From a virus: DNA of 64,000 nt. The stretch lies in IMG/VR virus record IMGVR_UViG_3300023202_000247, positions 62,001 through 126,000 of that record; one strand, given 5' to 3'. Below, one piece after another: positions 39,012 to 46,992 of this stretch; position 1 is the stretch's first letter, and each line of letters begins with the position of its first letter. Below the pieces are notes generated by a model that was not told where the DNA came from, searched no databases, and worked only from the letters and a program-made list of their open reading frames with translations. Both the position numbers and the translations under genes were made by a program.

Positions 39012-42000
39012 CAGAATCAATCTTTGACCAAGTACTGGCAAACCAAAAATCAATAAGCAGAATTGATAACGATCCTCAAATTTTTTATGCTCTCATCGGG
39101 CTCATGCGCAAGCAAGATCCAAAGCAGTATGAGGAAAAGTTTGGTGAACTTAGAAACACCTTAGAAGAATATCTCGTCACAATCGAGAGGGATTACGAAA
39201 TCCTGGCAAACGCTGAGCGCAGTTTGTTCGAGGAAATTCGTAAAACCACAAAACGTCGCAATCCTTTTGACGGGTTGCAAGAGCAACAAGACGATCTATA
39301 TGATCGCTTCTTCGACACGCTCGCGCCCAACTTCATTCGTGTACAAAAGCAAGTTCTGCTTCAAATACGAGATTACTTTCGTACCTTGGTAAAAGTTGTG
39401 GCTGATTTGCAGCCACGAACTTTGATGATTGCTGAAGATGCTAAGGTAGATTTTTCATCCACCGATTCCATCAACAAAATGATGGGTGAGATGAATCTAA
39501 ATAAAGGTCATGTTCGGGACTGGGTGAACTCCGTCATCCATCTAGACAAAGCTGAAGAAGCTCTTGCTCAAACAGCTGACAATGTTGTTGGTTATGTTGA
39601 AACATATTATACGTTTCTGATGAATCGACACAATTCAGAAGGTGTCGCCATTCATCGCGATCCCATCGTTACAGATTTGGCACTTCTAATCTATCAAAAC
39701 ATCGATGCCCATGGTGAGATTGATGGTGGTAAGGATCCTGAAGAGTTGAGCGCATATTCCATGCGTAAAGCTGAGATAATTGTTGATGCAATTTCTCAAG
39801 GATTTGTTTGGGACTTTATAAAAAATCCAGATAGCTTTACCGCTTTCATTCGTGAAGCATTTGAAGGTGCAAGCAAAAAAGTTAAAGCCTTGATGTCTCT
39901 TTATCGTACAGAGATAGATAACCTTAATGCCATCGTTAACTGGAAAGGTCTCAGCTTTGGTGGTTCGGATGCAGCAGAGCGACGACTAAATCGTCATCTA
40001 GATTTTCTAGGAGATGTCGATCCCAACTCGATTCGTGAACAAGAAGATACAAAGCTTCTTTCAAAAGAAGAGCGCTACAACCGCGAGTTCAAAAACAAAA
40101 CGATTGCTCACATTGTTGAGCTTCTTACACACGAGAAGCCACAGATGCGAGAGATCATCGATTATGTTCTCGCACGAAAGAAAGAACTGCGTGTATTCTT
40201 CCACGAAGAAAACAGCTTTTACGTTTGCAGAATTGGACAGGGCAATCCATTTCTCGGGACAGCCCCGGGTGCATTAGAGGTAATCCCAGGCACTCGTCCT
40301 ACCGCAAGCATGGACGACATTATCGGAAGTGGCTTTGCAGAGATTAAAGAGTTTGTTGGCCACATTGAAGATGCTGGTAAATGGCATGATTTGTTTCTTG
40401 CAACAAGTCCAAGTAAAACAACTGATAAAAGTAATGTATTACTTGTTGGACCGATGGGATGTTTAGCTGGAGAAACATATATTCAATTTGAAGTCTACGA
40501 TGAAGAAGGGAAAAGAGTCAATCACAAAGGTGGAACAATAGAGCGTTTGTATCAACGCTTCCATGATTTGCTACAAACTCACGGTAGTCATCCTCAAAAT
40601 AACAACGGCACTTTTTGTGTATCATCTGTTAATGATGAGGATCGTATCTTAATTAACAAGATAGAGGACGTTGTTAAAACTGGTGAGAATGAATGCTATG
40701 AACTTACAACTGCCAGTGGTGACTCTATTATTGCAACAGCTGATCATCCATTTTTCAATGGTGAAAAATATATCGAACTTCAAAATTTGAAAGAGGGTGA
40801 TTTTGTCACACTGCATAGAAATAAAAAGTACACGGGTGATGCTCCTATTGATAAAAATAAGAGATCCAATGATAGAAAATATTTGTATGTCAAGAATCAC
40901 CCAATAGCTGAAAAAAAGATTGTTAATGGCAAATATGAATATTACAGACTTGTGCGCGCAAGAGCTGTAATGGAAGCTCATATTAATAACTTGTCTCTTG
41001 ATCAATATGTTTCTATGTTGAACGATGGGGAAGTTAATGGTCTTTCTTTCTTAGAAAGAAACCAACATGTTCATCATATTGATGAGAACATACTAAATGA
41101 TGAGCTTAACAATCTTGTTATCATAGATAGAGCGGAGCATAATAGTAAACATGCACGCGAACATCAAAACAATCTCAGGTTTGAGATTGTTAGAGATAAA
41201 ATTGTATCAATAAAATCTGTTGGAAAAAGAACAACTTATGACATAAAAATGTCTAAGCCTTATCATAATTATGTTGCAAATAATTTTGTTGTGCATAATT
41301 GTGGAAAGAGCGAAATGCTCAGAGCTGTTGGTTGTGATAAAAATAGTCTCGGCATTTACGCACAAGGTTCGGATTTTCTTACTTGCTGGAAAGGCGAGGC
41401 AGAAAAGAATCCCAAGCGCTTGTTCGAATCCGCTGTCAAGCTGCAACGTGAGAGCAAAAAACATGTTCACATTCTAATTGATGAGATTGACTCTGTGCTC
41501 TTGAAACCAGAGTTCATGAGCTATGGAGACTCTAATTTGTCTTTGGAATTTCAAATGATAATGGATGGTGTGGTTCATTATCCTCACCTTAGTGTGTGGG
41601 GCACGACCAACCATCCCGAGCGAATTCCGATGCCGATGATTCGAAGATTCTCAAAGGTACTCATCGTTGGCGAATTGAGCGTTGATGATCGAGAGACGCT
41701 GCTCAAAACCTTTATTGGTAGTAACCTACCCATTGCTACCGTGAAGGCAGGAGAGTGGAAGATGCTTAGCTCCAAGCTCGAAGGTGCAACTGGTGATATC
41801 GTTCGTAAGGTTGCCGATCATCTATGGCGTACAAAGATGAGTTGGTTCGTTGCGAATCACGAAAAAGATGCAGAAAAGCTCGTCGAGTTCCTTAATCGTG
41901 ATGGTCAATTTGAAATTGACACGTTTACCAAAGAAGAGCGCGGAGAATTCAAGACGAAACTTTCAGATTTCTTCGAGGTAACGGCAGATGATATCAATGC

Positions 42001-42118
42001 AGCCATCGATGTTCACTTGAGAAACCCGGCAATCAATGCGGAAATTGAAGTTGCACAAGAAACTTACGCGCAAGCTCGTGAGTTCCTTAACCAATTGGAC
42101 GCTGGCAAAATGGAATAA
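39008..42118 (+). CDS. AAA+ ATPase interrupted by an intein in its P-loop
   Basis: 1036 codons. Residues 1-484 are a helical region of unknown function. The ATPase module begins NVLLVGPMG and continues, after the intein (485-764), as CGKSEML, so the spliced Walker A is GPMGCGKS. Walker B is HVHILIDEIDSV (about 815-826), followed by SVWGTTNHPERI (sensor 1) and MIRRFSKVLIVGEL with an Arg-finger-like RR. The layout is FtsH/katanin-class AAA. The mature protein would be 756 aa. No protease active site is seen, so remodelling or unfolding of phage or host proteins is more likely. Confidence 0.88.
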   Translation: MTESIFDQVLANQKSISRIDNDPQIFYALIGLMRKQDPKQYEEKFGELRNTLEEYLVTIERDYEILANAERSLFEEIRKTTKRRNPFDGLQEQQDDLYDRFFDTLAPNFIRVQKQVLLQIRDYFRTLVKVVADLQPRTLMIAEDAKVDFSSTDSINKMMGEMNLNKGHVRDWVNSVIHLDKAEEALAQTADNVVGYVETYYTFLMNRHNSEGVAIHRDPIVTDLALLIYQNIDAHGEIDGGKDPEELSAYSMRKAEIIVDAISQGFVWDFIKNPDSFTAFIREAFEGASKKVKALMSLYRTEIDNLNAIVNWKGLSFGGSDAAERRLNRHLDFLGDVDPNSIREQEDTKLLSKEERYNREFKNKTIAHIVELLTHEKPQMREIIDYVLARKKELRVFFHEENSFYVCRIGQGNPFLGTAPGALEVIPGTRPTASMDDIIGSGFAEIKEFVGHIEDAGKWHDLFLATSPSKTTDKSNVLLVGPMGCLAGETYIQFEVYDEEGKRVNHKGGTIERLYQRFHDLLQTHGSHPQNNNGTFCVSSVNDEDRILINKIEDVVKTGENECYELTTASGDSIIATADHPFFNGEKYIELQNLKEGDFVTLHRNKKYTGDAPIDKNKRSNDRKYLYVKNHPIAEKKIVNGKYEYYRLVRARAVMEAHINNLSLDQYVSMLNDGEVNGLSFLERNQHVHHIDENILNDELNNLVIIDRAEHNSKHAREHQNNLRFEIVRDKIVSIKSVGKRTTYDIKMSKPYHNYVANNFVVHNCGKSEMLRAVGCDKNSLGIYAQGSDFLTCWKGEAEKNPKRLFESAVKLQRESKKHVHILIDEIDSVLLKPEFMSYGDSNLSLEFQMIMDGVVHYPHLSVWGTTNHPERIPMPMIRRFSKVLIVGELSVDDRETLLKTFIGSNLPIATVKAGEWKMLSSKLEGATGDIVRKVADHLWRTKMSWFVANHEKDAEKLVEFLNRDGQFEIDTFTKEERGEFKTKLSDFFEVTADDINAAIDVHLRNPAINAEIEVAQETYAQAREFLNQLDAGKME
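40460..41299 (+). other. Intein with HNH endonuclease, in the AAA+ P-loop
   Basis: 280 residues from Cys (CLAGETYIQFEV) to a terminal VVHN followed by the +1 Cys of CGKS, the standard class 1 splice junctions. Block B appears as ELTTASGDSIIATADHPFF (T-x-x-H-like), blocks F/G as TYDIKMSKPYHNYVANNFVVHN. In the middle, HHIDENILNDELNNLVIIDR and AEHNSKH form an HNH homing endonuclease. Confidence 0.88.
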
Positions 42119-42284
42119 GGTAGAAGCGTCATGTTTGGCATTGCTCGGGACGTTCTTTGGTGCTATTGGTCTATGGATCATTGGCGTCCCGAGCAAATCT
42201 TTTTCCGAATTCTTCCCAATCTTAGCAGCGTTAGCTGTGTATAATATGTCCATAGCATATAATATTGGTGATATTGAACTATAA
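42078..42284 (+). CDS. Small membrane protein, 68 aa (start uncertain)
   Basis: The frame is open inside the AAA gene; the GTG at 42078 is a reasonable start but others exist. Two hydrophobic segments (CLALLGTFFGAIGLWIIGV and FFPILAALAVYNMSIAY) mark a membrane hairpin protein. Function unknown. Confidence 0.5.
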   Translation: MSSLTNWTLAKWNKVEASCLALLGTFFGAIGLWIIGVPSKSFSEFFPILAALAVYNMSIAYNIGDIEL

Positions 42285-42298
42285 TAATAGGAGAAAGT

Positions 42299-42556
42299 TT
42301 GTTTGACGACATAGGTGATTTACTAAAGCAATTACCATCTGCAAGAGATGATCTTACCAAGATGATTCTGTCTTATCTAAAAGACAAAGGCTTATCTCCT
42401 GAAGAATTAGTAATTGCACTTCTTAGTATATCTGCGCTTATTGCGTCGAGCACTGGTTGTGAGGAAAAAACATATAAGAAGCTTGCGGAGATAGCATTTG
42501 CAATTGAAGAGGCGAATGTCACTCTAATCAAACAAAAACAAAGTAAGGCTAACTAA
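42299..42556 (+). CDS. Hypothetical protein, 85 aa
   Basis: TTG start with AGGAG five bases upstream, which decides the start. A helical protein with LVIALLSISALIASS in the middle. No family recognised. Confidence 0.58.
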   Translation: MFDDIGDLLKQLPSARDDLTKMILSYLKDKGLSPEELVIALLSISALIASSTGCEEKTYKKLAEIAFAIEEANVTLIKQKQSKAN

Positions 42557-42566
42557 AGGAGAAGCC

Positions 42567-42734
42567 ATGGCAAAGAAAAAGAAGAGAAACTATCTCTTGG
42601 CTTTGGTTGCGAAAAATGATCCTGCGAGGTACAGGACACGCACCGTAAAGCCAGAGAAGGGTAAGGGACGTAAAAATCGCCCGCGAAGGAAAGACTGGAG
42701 CAAGAAGATTGATGACCTTGATTATGCAGCTTAA
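42567..42734 (+). CDS. ArfA-like ribosome-rescue peptide, 55 aa
   Basis: ATG at 42567 behind AAGGAGAAGCC. The basic peptide has AKNDPARYRTRTVKPEKGKGRKNRPRRKDW (given here in parts: DPARYRTR, TVKPEKGKG, RPRRK), resembling the ArfA core D-P-L-F-R-x-R-V-V-K-x-K-K-G-K-G-S-Y-x-R-K. ArfA rescues ribosomes stalled on stop-less mRNAs by recruiting RF2. As in cellular arfA, the last codons and the stop lie inside a long RNA hairpin (42707-42768). RNase III cutting there would make the mRNA stop-less and put the protein under trans-translation control. Without a database search the family call is an inference. Confidence 0.6.
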   Translation: MAKKKKRNYLLALVAKNDPARYRTRTVKPEKGKGRKNRPRRKDWSKKIDDLDYAA

Positions 42735-42768
42735 TATAGTTTAAGCTATATAATCAAGGTCATCAATC
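42707..42768 (+). promoter_or_regulatory. Long hairpin across the stop codon of the ArfA-like gene
   Basis: GATTGATGACCTTGATTAT (42707-42725) is perfectly complementary to 42750-42768 (19 bp). After a 2-nt internal loop a second stem AGCTTAA/TTAAGCT follows (42728-42734 with 42741-42747), with a 6-nt loop. The TAA of the ArfA-like gene (42732-42734) lies in the upper stem. No T-tract follows, so it is not a standard terminator; its length fits an RNase III substrate. Confidence 0.8.
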
Positions 42769-42784
42769 ATTAGGAAAGAGTAAA

Positions 42785-43180
42785 ATGAGAAACAGTTTGA
42801 CAATCAACGCAGAGACAAAAGTAATCCTCGAAAAACTCAAAGAGAATCGTCAAAAGCATATTGAGATTTATAATGAGGCCATGAAGAATTACAAGAGTAA
42901 AGTTATAGAACTCTTGAAAGAAAAGATTGAAGAGGTCAATTCTTCTGAAAAGATTGAAGCCATATCTTTTCATCTAGCCCTTCCGCAGTCGTTTGTAAAA
43001 GAATATGATATGGCAATTAGAGCGCTAGAGTATAATGTTGATGATACGATTCAATTGGATCAAGATCAGATTGAAAAGTATATCAACGACAACTGGCAGT
43101 GGATGGATACATTCCTCGTTGGTTCTATGAACTATTCTGCTCAAGCCGCAGAGTATGGGGCGTCGAGAGGATTACGATGA
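42785..43180 (+). CDS. Hypothetical coiled-coil protein, 131 aa
   Basis: ATG behind TAGGAAAGAG. The first 60 residues form a long charged helix (ETKVILEKLKENRQKHIEIY...), probably coiled-coil. The rest is helical with aromatic residues. Function unknown. Confidence 0.62.
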   Translation: MRNSLTINAETKVILEKLKENRQKHIEIYNEAMKNYKSKVIELLKEKIEEVNSSEKIEAISFHLALPQSFVKEYDMAIRALEYNVDDTIQLDQDQIEKYINDNWQWMDTFLVGSMNYSAQAAEYGASRGLR

Positions 43181-43512
43181 GTGGTAACGCAGCTACGGAT
43201 GAAGAGCTTTTTGGGCTGTTGGAACTACAGCTTAAAAGCGTCGAAGGTACAATGAGAGCAGCTGCCTTCTGGCTCGAGATGTTTGATGATGCTAGTGGAG
43301 AAGTGGATAAACGTCAAATAACAGTTTGTTCACATATTTTGAAACGTTTTCTTCAGCTTCAAAAGAATGTTGATGAATTGAAGTTGGGTAGAAAGCTTAA
43401 TGGTGAAGAGTATCTGCTAATCAGAGCTATGAACAATGAAGATGTCAATCATGACACAATTAAAAAAGTTTTGTCTGGAGAAGAAGGCAAAAGAAAAAGT
43501 GAGGTTAACTAA
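43177..43512 (+). CDS. Hypothetical protein, 111 aa
   Basis: ATG at 43177 overlaps the previous TGA; the frame is open upstream but the overlap fits the genome style. Helical (MSGNAATDEELFGLLELQLK...). No family recognised. Confidence 0.6.
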   Translation: MSGNAATDEELFGLLELQLKSVEGTMRAAAFWLEMFDDASGEVDKRQITVCSHILKRFLQLQKNVDELKLGRKLNGEEYLLIRAMNNEDVNHDTIKKVLSGEEGKRKSEVN

Positions 43513-44126
43513 TGCGTAGAAGAGAGTTTATTGGCAGTGCCGTTGCTGGTGGCCTAGTTGTGTCTGGCATATCACCTGATGTGAATGCTGTTGAAGTTAA
43601 CTCAGACTATGAAGAATATAAGCGATGGCGATGTAATTACGAAAAGCAAATGTTGCTTGCTGCTATTATTCGAATAAGTCATAAGCATGATAAATATCTA
43701 ACTGGGTGGACACTGTCAGATAATCCATATTATTCGTTTGATGATCTGTGTGATAAGTTTCGTAGTGAATACGCTCGTTGTTCTGTAAGTGATGATAGAG
43801 TCGTTACATTTGATAATGTTATTGCATTACATGAAAGCTATACCTTTCCAGAAAATAATAACTTATATGGTAATACATATATGTATGTACCAAAACGTGG
43901 ATTTGAAGTGACAGGTTGGTATAAGGATGATGGAGAATTCATAACAACTCATGAATACATAAAACAGCGCAGAAAAGCTGGTATAACAGAATCTAATAGA
44001 TTTTATTCTGATTTTCAAATCAAACGTATTGAAGATATAAATGCTATTCATGATAATGAATACATTCAGGAAGCATTCAAGGACTTCAAAATCCACATGA
44101 AAAGAGTGAGGTTAACTAATGCGTAG
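43512..44126 (+). CDS. Secreted protein with Tat-type signal
   Basis: 204 residues. The N-terminus MRRREFIGSAVAGGLVVSG has the R-R-x-F-[IL]-G twin-arginine pattern, a weakly hydrophobic core and a probable cleavage near VNAVE (about residue 28). The mature domain is charged and aromatic (YEEYKRWRCNYEKQM...), unassigned. A folded, periplasm-exported phage protein is unusual. Its first 16 codons are duplicated in degenerate form right after its stop. Confidence 0.68.
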   Translation: MRRREFIGSAVAGGLVVSGISPDVNAVEVNSDYEEYKRWRCNYEKQMLLAAIIRISHKHDKYLTGWTLSDNPYYSFDDLCDKFRSEYARCSVSDDRVVTFDNVIALHESYTFPENNNLYGNTYMYVPKRGFEVTGWYKDDGEFITTHEYIKQRRKAGITESNRFYSDFQIKRIEDINAIHDNEYIQEAFKDFKIHMKRVRLTNA

Positions 44127-44169
44127 AAGAGAATTTATTGGCTGTGCCGTTGTTGAGGCACAATCGTAG
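44119..44169 (+). pseudogene. Truncated duplicate of the Tat-signal gene start
   Basis: GTGAGGTTAACTAATGCGTA and the next ~35 bases repeat the region around 43501-43555 with a few changes. Translation gives MRRREFIGCAVVEAQS and a stop. The direct repeats bracket the intact gene, a sign of recombination. The following 100 nt (to the gene at 44271) hold only a short frameshifted lead-in. Confidence 0.68.
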
Positions 44170-44270
44170 AGTGATGACACCTGCTTATCAAAGCACTAAA
44201 AGTTGGAAAAGGAAAAATAACATGACAGCGGAAAATAACAAGAGATACAGATGATTTATTCAAACAGTTC

Positions 44271-44738
44271 ATGGATACGGTATTGAATAACCGTTTGGAT
44301 GATTCTCAATTCCTATTTGGCCTTGCAGGTATGATTATGAGAAACATGCAGAAGAAAAAGCGATTCAACGATCATACTCTAGAGGCGACCTCTAAAGTAT
44401 TGAGAGGTTGTCAAAAAATTCTTCTGGAGATGCCTGACGTTACTGTTGCAAAGGACCCTACAGATGGAAACGGCATACCTTTGGAATCCTTCTCTGGAGG
44501 GCAAGTCTTGGTAGATGCTTTGGAGAAATTGACTCATCTGTATCTGAACCAATCAAATAGTAGTCCTCATGTAACGGCAAGGTTGGCCGGGATGATGGTT
44601 GCTTCTTTGGACAGTGGTGAACGGATCACAGATTTTCGCTATGAAGCTCTCGAGCAGATTCTGCAAGCCTGTCAGAGACACTTGCAGAGACACTTGTTCC
44701 ATGAAATGGAAACTAATAAATCATCTCTCAATTCCTGA
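44271..44738 (+). CDS. Hypothetical protein, 155 aa
   Basis: Helical protein with NDHTLEATSKVLRGCQKILLEM. An upstream ATG at 44222 behind GGAAAAGGAAAAATAAC leads into the same frame after a one-base shift (TAENN... then RDTDDLFKQF), so the original N-terminus may have been about 16 residues longer. The C-terminus overlaps the next gene. Confidence 0.55.
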   Translation: MDTVLNNRLDDSQFLFGLAGMIMRNMQKKKRFNDHTLEATSKVLRGCQKILLEMPDVTVAKDPTDGNGIPLESFSGGQVLVDALEKLTHLYLNQSNSSPHVTARLAGMMVASLDSGERITDFRYEALEQILQACQRHLQRHLFHEMETNKSSLNS

Positions 44739-44955
44739 AACAATTGCAGCTGTTTATGATCTTCACGATGATGATATAGATCGCGATCGTGTGGATAAAC
44801 ACATCTCAGAATGCAATGTATGCAAAACGATGATTGATAACGAACGTGAATCCAATCCATTGGTTGGTCTACCAGAGCATGAGCTTGAAGAATTGTGGGA
44901 AAACACCGAGCCACAAGCTGGTGACGGAAAACGTTACAAGCTAGAAGAAGTTTGA
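44701..44955 (+). CDS. Anti-sigma-type zinc-finger protein fused to a repeat-family tail
   Basis: 84 residues from the ATG at 44701. DKHISECNVCKTMID (H-x3-C-x2-C) matches zinc anti-sigma factor motifs. The last 10 residues, DGKRYKLEEV, are identical to the C-terminal tail of the MORN-like repeat family and do not belong to the zinc-finger part. The original end was therefore replaced by recombination with a repeat-gene copy. Confidence 0.65.
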   Translation: MKWKLINHLSIPETIAAVYDLHDDDIDRDRVDKHISECNVCKTMIDNERESNPLVGLPEHELEELWENTEPQAGDGKRYKLEEV

Positions 44956-44956
44956 A

Positions 44957-45042
44957 AGATTAGAGTTTAACAGTTGTCACTCATCTTGCGCTGGCAAAGT
45001 TGTAGAGATTGACGGAAAACGTTACAAACTAGAAGAAGTTTG
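44957..45042 (+). pseudogene. MORN-like repeat gene tail fragment
   Basis: GATTAGAGTTTAACAGTTGT followed by the family 3' end (CTGGCAAAGTTGTAGAGATT..., tail codons, TTTGA). There is no cap or repeat unit. It is a deletion remnant at the left edge of the second cluster. Confidence 0.65.
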
Positions 45043-45046
45043 AAAT

Positions 45047-45487
45047 ATGGAAAAGCTAAGATTAGAGATTGACCATCATGGTAACAAGAGATACTACAAG
45101 TGGGATACGGATGAGTATCATAATCCATATGGTCCGGCAATTGAATATGCAAATGGACGTAAAGAGTGGTGGGTAAACGATAAGCGTCATCGTGAAGATG
45201 GCCCTGCTATTGAAAGTGCAAATGGATCTAAATCTTGGTATGTAAACAATAAGCTTCATCGAGAAGATGGTCCAGCTATTGAATATGCAAGTGGAGATAA
45301 AGTTTGGTATCTAAACAACAAGCTTCACCGAGAAGATGGTCCTGCTGTTGAATGGGAAGATGGAGATAAATCTTGGTGGATAAACGGTGTCGAATTTACA
45401 GAGGAAGAGTTCAACAATCATCGCTTATCTTGTACCGGAAAGATTGTAGAGATTGATGGAAAACGTTACAAGCTAGAAGAGGTTTGA
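45047..45487 (+). CDS. MORN-like repeat protein, copy 9
   Basis: 146 residues with the full cap, four units and tail (DGKRYKLEEV). It is 28 kb from the main array yet nearly as similar to it as the array members are to one another, implying recent gene movement or ongoing gene conversion. Confidence 0.8.
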   Translation: MEKLRLEIDHHGNKRYYKWDTDEYHNPYGPAIEYANGRKEWWVNDKRHREDGPAIESANGSKSWYVNNKLHREDGPAIEYASGDKVWYLNNKLHREDGPAVEWEDGDKSWWINGVEFTEEEFNNHRLSCTGKIVEIDGKRYKLEEV

Positions 45488-45490
45488 AAT

Positions 45491-45931
45491 ATGGAAAAGC
45501 TACGAGTAGAAATTGACTGTGATGGTACAAAAAAGTATTACAAGTGGGATACGGATGAATTCCATAATCCGTATGGTCCAGCTGTTGAATATGCAGATGG
45601 AGATAAATTTTGGTATGTAAACGGTAAACGTCATCGTGAAGATGGTCCAGCAGTTGAATTTGCAAATGGAGATAAATTTTGGTATCTAAACGGTAAACTT
45701 CACAGAGATGATGGCCCAGCTTTTGAATATACAAATGGAGATAAATTTTGGTATCTAAATGATAAGCGTCATCGGGAAGATGGTCCAGCAATTGAATGGA
45801 CAAATGGACATAAAGAGTGGTGGATAAATGGTACCAAACTTACAGAAAAAGAGTTCAACAGTCGTCATTCATCTTGTACCGGAAAGATTGTTAAGATTGA
45901 CGGAAAACACTACAAACTAGAAGAGGTTTAA
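45491..45931 (+). CDS. MORN-like repeat protein, copy 10
   Basis: 146 residues, intact layout; tail reads DGKHYKLEEV. Right edge of the second cluster. The sequence immediately after its TAA switches to an unrelated gene fragment. Confidence 0.8.
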   Translation: MEKLRVEIDCDGTKKYYKWDTDEFHNPYGPAVEYADGDKFWYVNGKRHREDGPAVEFANGDKFWYLNGKLHRDDGPAFEYTNGDKFWYLNDKRHREDGPAIEWTNGHKEWWINGTKLTEKEFNSRHSSCTGKIVKIDGKHYKLEEV

Positions 45932-45932
45932 A

Positions 45933-46067
45933 CGTCACAAACCCAAGGAAGAGCTGTACGATCTGTGGGAGGCAGTGGACGATGAAGCTGATGTACCGAT
46001 GATGGAATGGTTACATCGGATTATATTCGTTCCATTGTCATTGAAACTGGACGGGTGGCCGATTTAA
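45933..46067 (+). pseudogene. 3' fragment of an unidentified gene
   Basis: An open frame without a start (RHKPKEELYDLWEAVDDEAD, then VPMMEWLHRII...GWPI) runs from the repeat-gene border to a TAA at 46067. Its EELYDLWE segment resembles ELEELWENTE in the truncated zinc-finger gene at 44701, so the two may be ends of related genes separated by the repeat-gene insertion. 46068-46134 shows nothing. Confidence 0.5.
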
Positions 46068-46134
46068 TAAAATCGTCATCTTTTGATTGCGCACTGCGAT
46101 GAGATAAGCTATGATAGCCGAAGCCCAGATGAAG

Positions 46135-46208
46135 AAACTCAAAGGATGCTGTGCTCCTAAAAGTCACAGACAAACTCAAAGGATGCTGTGCTCCTAAAAG
46201 TCACAGAC
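46135..46208 (+). repeat. Tandem pair of the 37-bp GATGCTGTG repeat
   Basis: Two exact 37-bp units (AAACTCAAAGGATGCTGTGC...CACAGAC) lie head to tail with no spacer. The same double unit, preceded by the same GATGAAG, occurs at 46715-46788, so the gene between is bracketed by identical direct repeats of about 80 bp. Confidence 0.85.
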
Positions 46209-46242
46209 AAATGATCCGTTACATGCCTGAGGTAAAAGAACC

Positions 46243-46704
46243 ATGAAAAATCTAGAAGACATTGGATCTGTTTTTGCTCCCAAAACAGGGGCAAGTGTTT
46301 ATTCGATACTCGAAAATATCTTTGAAGAAAGTAAAGATGTTGCTATCGAGTATCGTTCATTTGTTACAGAATTTCGCAGAGTTGTGGAAGTTATAAATGA
46401 ATATATTAACCGAAACTTTCACCCATCGATAAAAGTTTCAGTAGTAAAAGATGAACGAAATTTTTATCATTTAGTACTTAAAAAAGCTGGCCTGTCTGTT
46501 GCTGGTAAGTATGAATTTAAATTAGGCACGTTTTCCAAACGTAAACAAAATGATCTATGGTACTTTCATTATTGCTCAGAACAGGGCGATGACTATAACA
46601 AATATATACAAATTAAATCAATTAGCGAAATTGAAAATGCTGTAGCTACGGTCCTGTTAGATGAAGAAATATCTAACAGACTGAAAAAATTCGTGTTGTC
46701 ATGA
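46243..46704 (+). CDS. Hypothetical protein within a repeat-bounded cassette
   Basis: 153 residues. Alpha/beta protein (SVYSILENIFEESKDVAIEYRS...), no known domain. It is flanked on both sides by the same doubled 37-bp repeat, so it behaves like a cassette that could be lost or gained by homologous recombination. Confidence 0.62.
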   Translation: MKNLEDIGSVFAPKTGASVYSILENIFEESKDVAIEYRSFVTEFRRVVEVINEYINRNFHPSIKVSVVKDERNFYHLVLKKAGLSVAGKYEFKLGTFSKRKQNDLWYFHYCSEQGDDYNKYIQIKSISEIENAVATVLLDEEISNRLKKFVLS

Positions 46705-46714
46705 AAGGATGAAG

Positions 46715-46788
46715 AAACTCAAAGGATGCTGTGCTCCTAAAAGTCACAGACAAACTCAAAGGATGCTGTGCTCCTAAAAGTCACAGAC
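46715..46788 (+). repeat. Tandem pair of the 37-bp GATGCTGTG repeat (right copy)
   Basis: Identical to 46135-46208. The right unit runs in frame (KDAVLLKVTD) into the gene fragment that follows, suggesting that the repeat derives from that gene. Confidence 0.85.
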
Positions 46789-46926
46789 ACACAGTATGTA
46801 AACATCGGTGATGCAACTCCTCAAAAGCTTGCCAAGCTCGCAGAGTTTGTAAGCAAATCTGTTTCGGCTCAGAGTCAGAATGTTAGTTCCGGCAAAGCTG
46901 CTCCAGTTGCATCAATCAAGTTCTAA
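46789..46926 (+). pseudogene. 3' end of a lost gene, joined in frame to the repeat
   Basis: From the last repeat unit the frame reads KDAVLLKVTD-TQYVNIGDATPQKL and then AKLAEFVSKSVSAQ...VASIKF to a TAA, followed by its terminator. There is no start codon. The composition is that of an ordinary structural or regulatory protein. The parent gene is not in this window. Confidence 0.6.
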
Positions 46927-46950
46927 ATCACGTCCAGAAATTTAGGGAGA

Positions 46951-46983
46951 AGGCCCTGTCCATTTGGGCGGGGCTTTCTTTTT
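46951..46983 (+). terminator. Rho-independent terminator
   Basis: GCCCTGTCC (46953-46961) pairs with GGGCGGGGC (46966-46974) including two G-U pairs, ATTT loop, then TTTCTTTTT. It presumably belonged to the truncated gene just upstream. Confidence 0.8.
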
Positions 46984-46992
46984 GGAGCAGTT

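Noticed and set aside
46135-46208. CRISPR array from 37-bp direct repeats
   Set aside because: Units are joined head to tail without spacers, copies elsewhere are hundreds of bases to tens of kilobases apart, and no cas adaptation genes are present.
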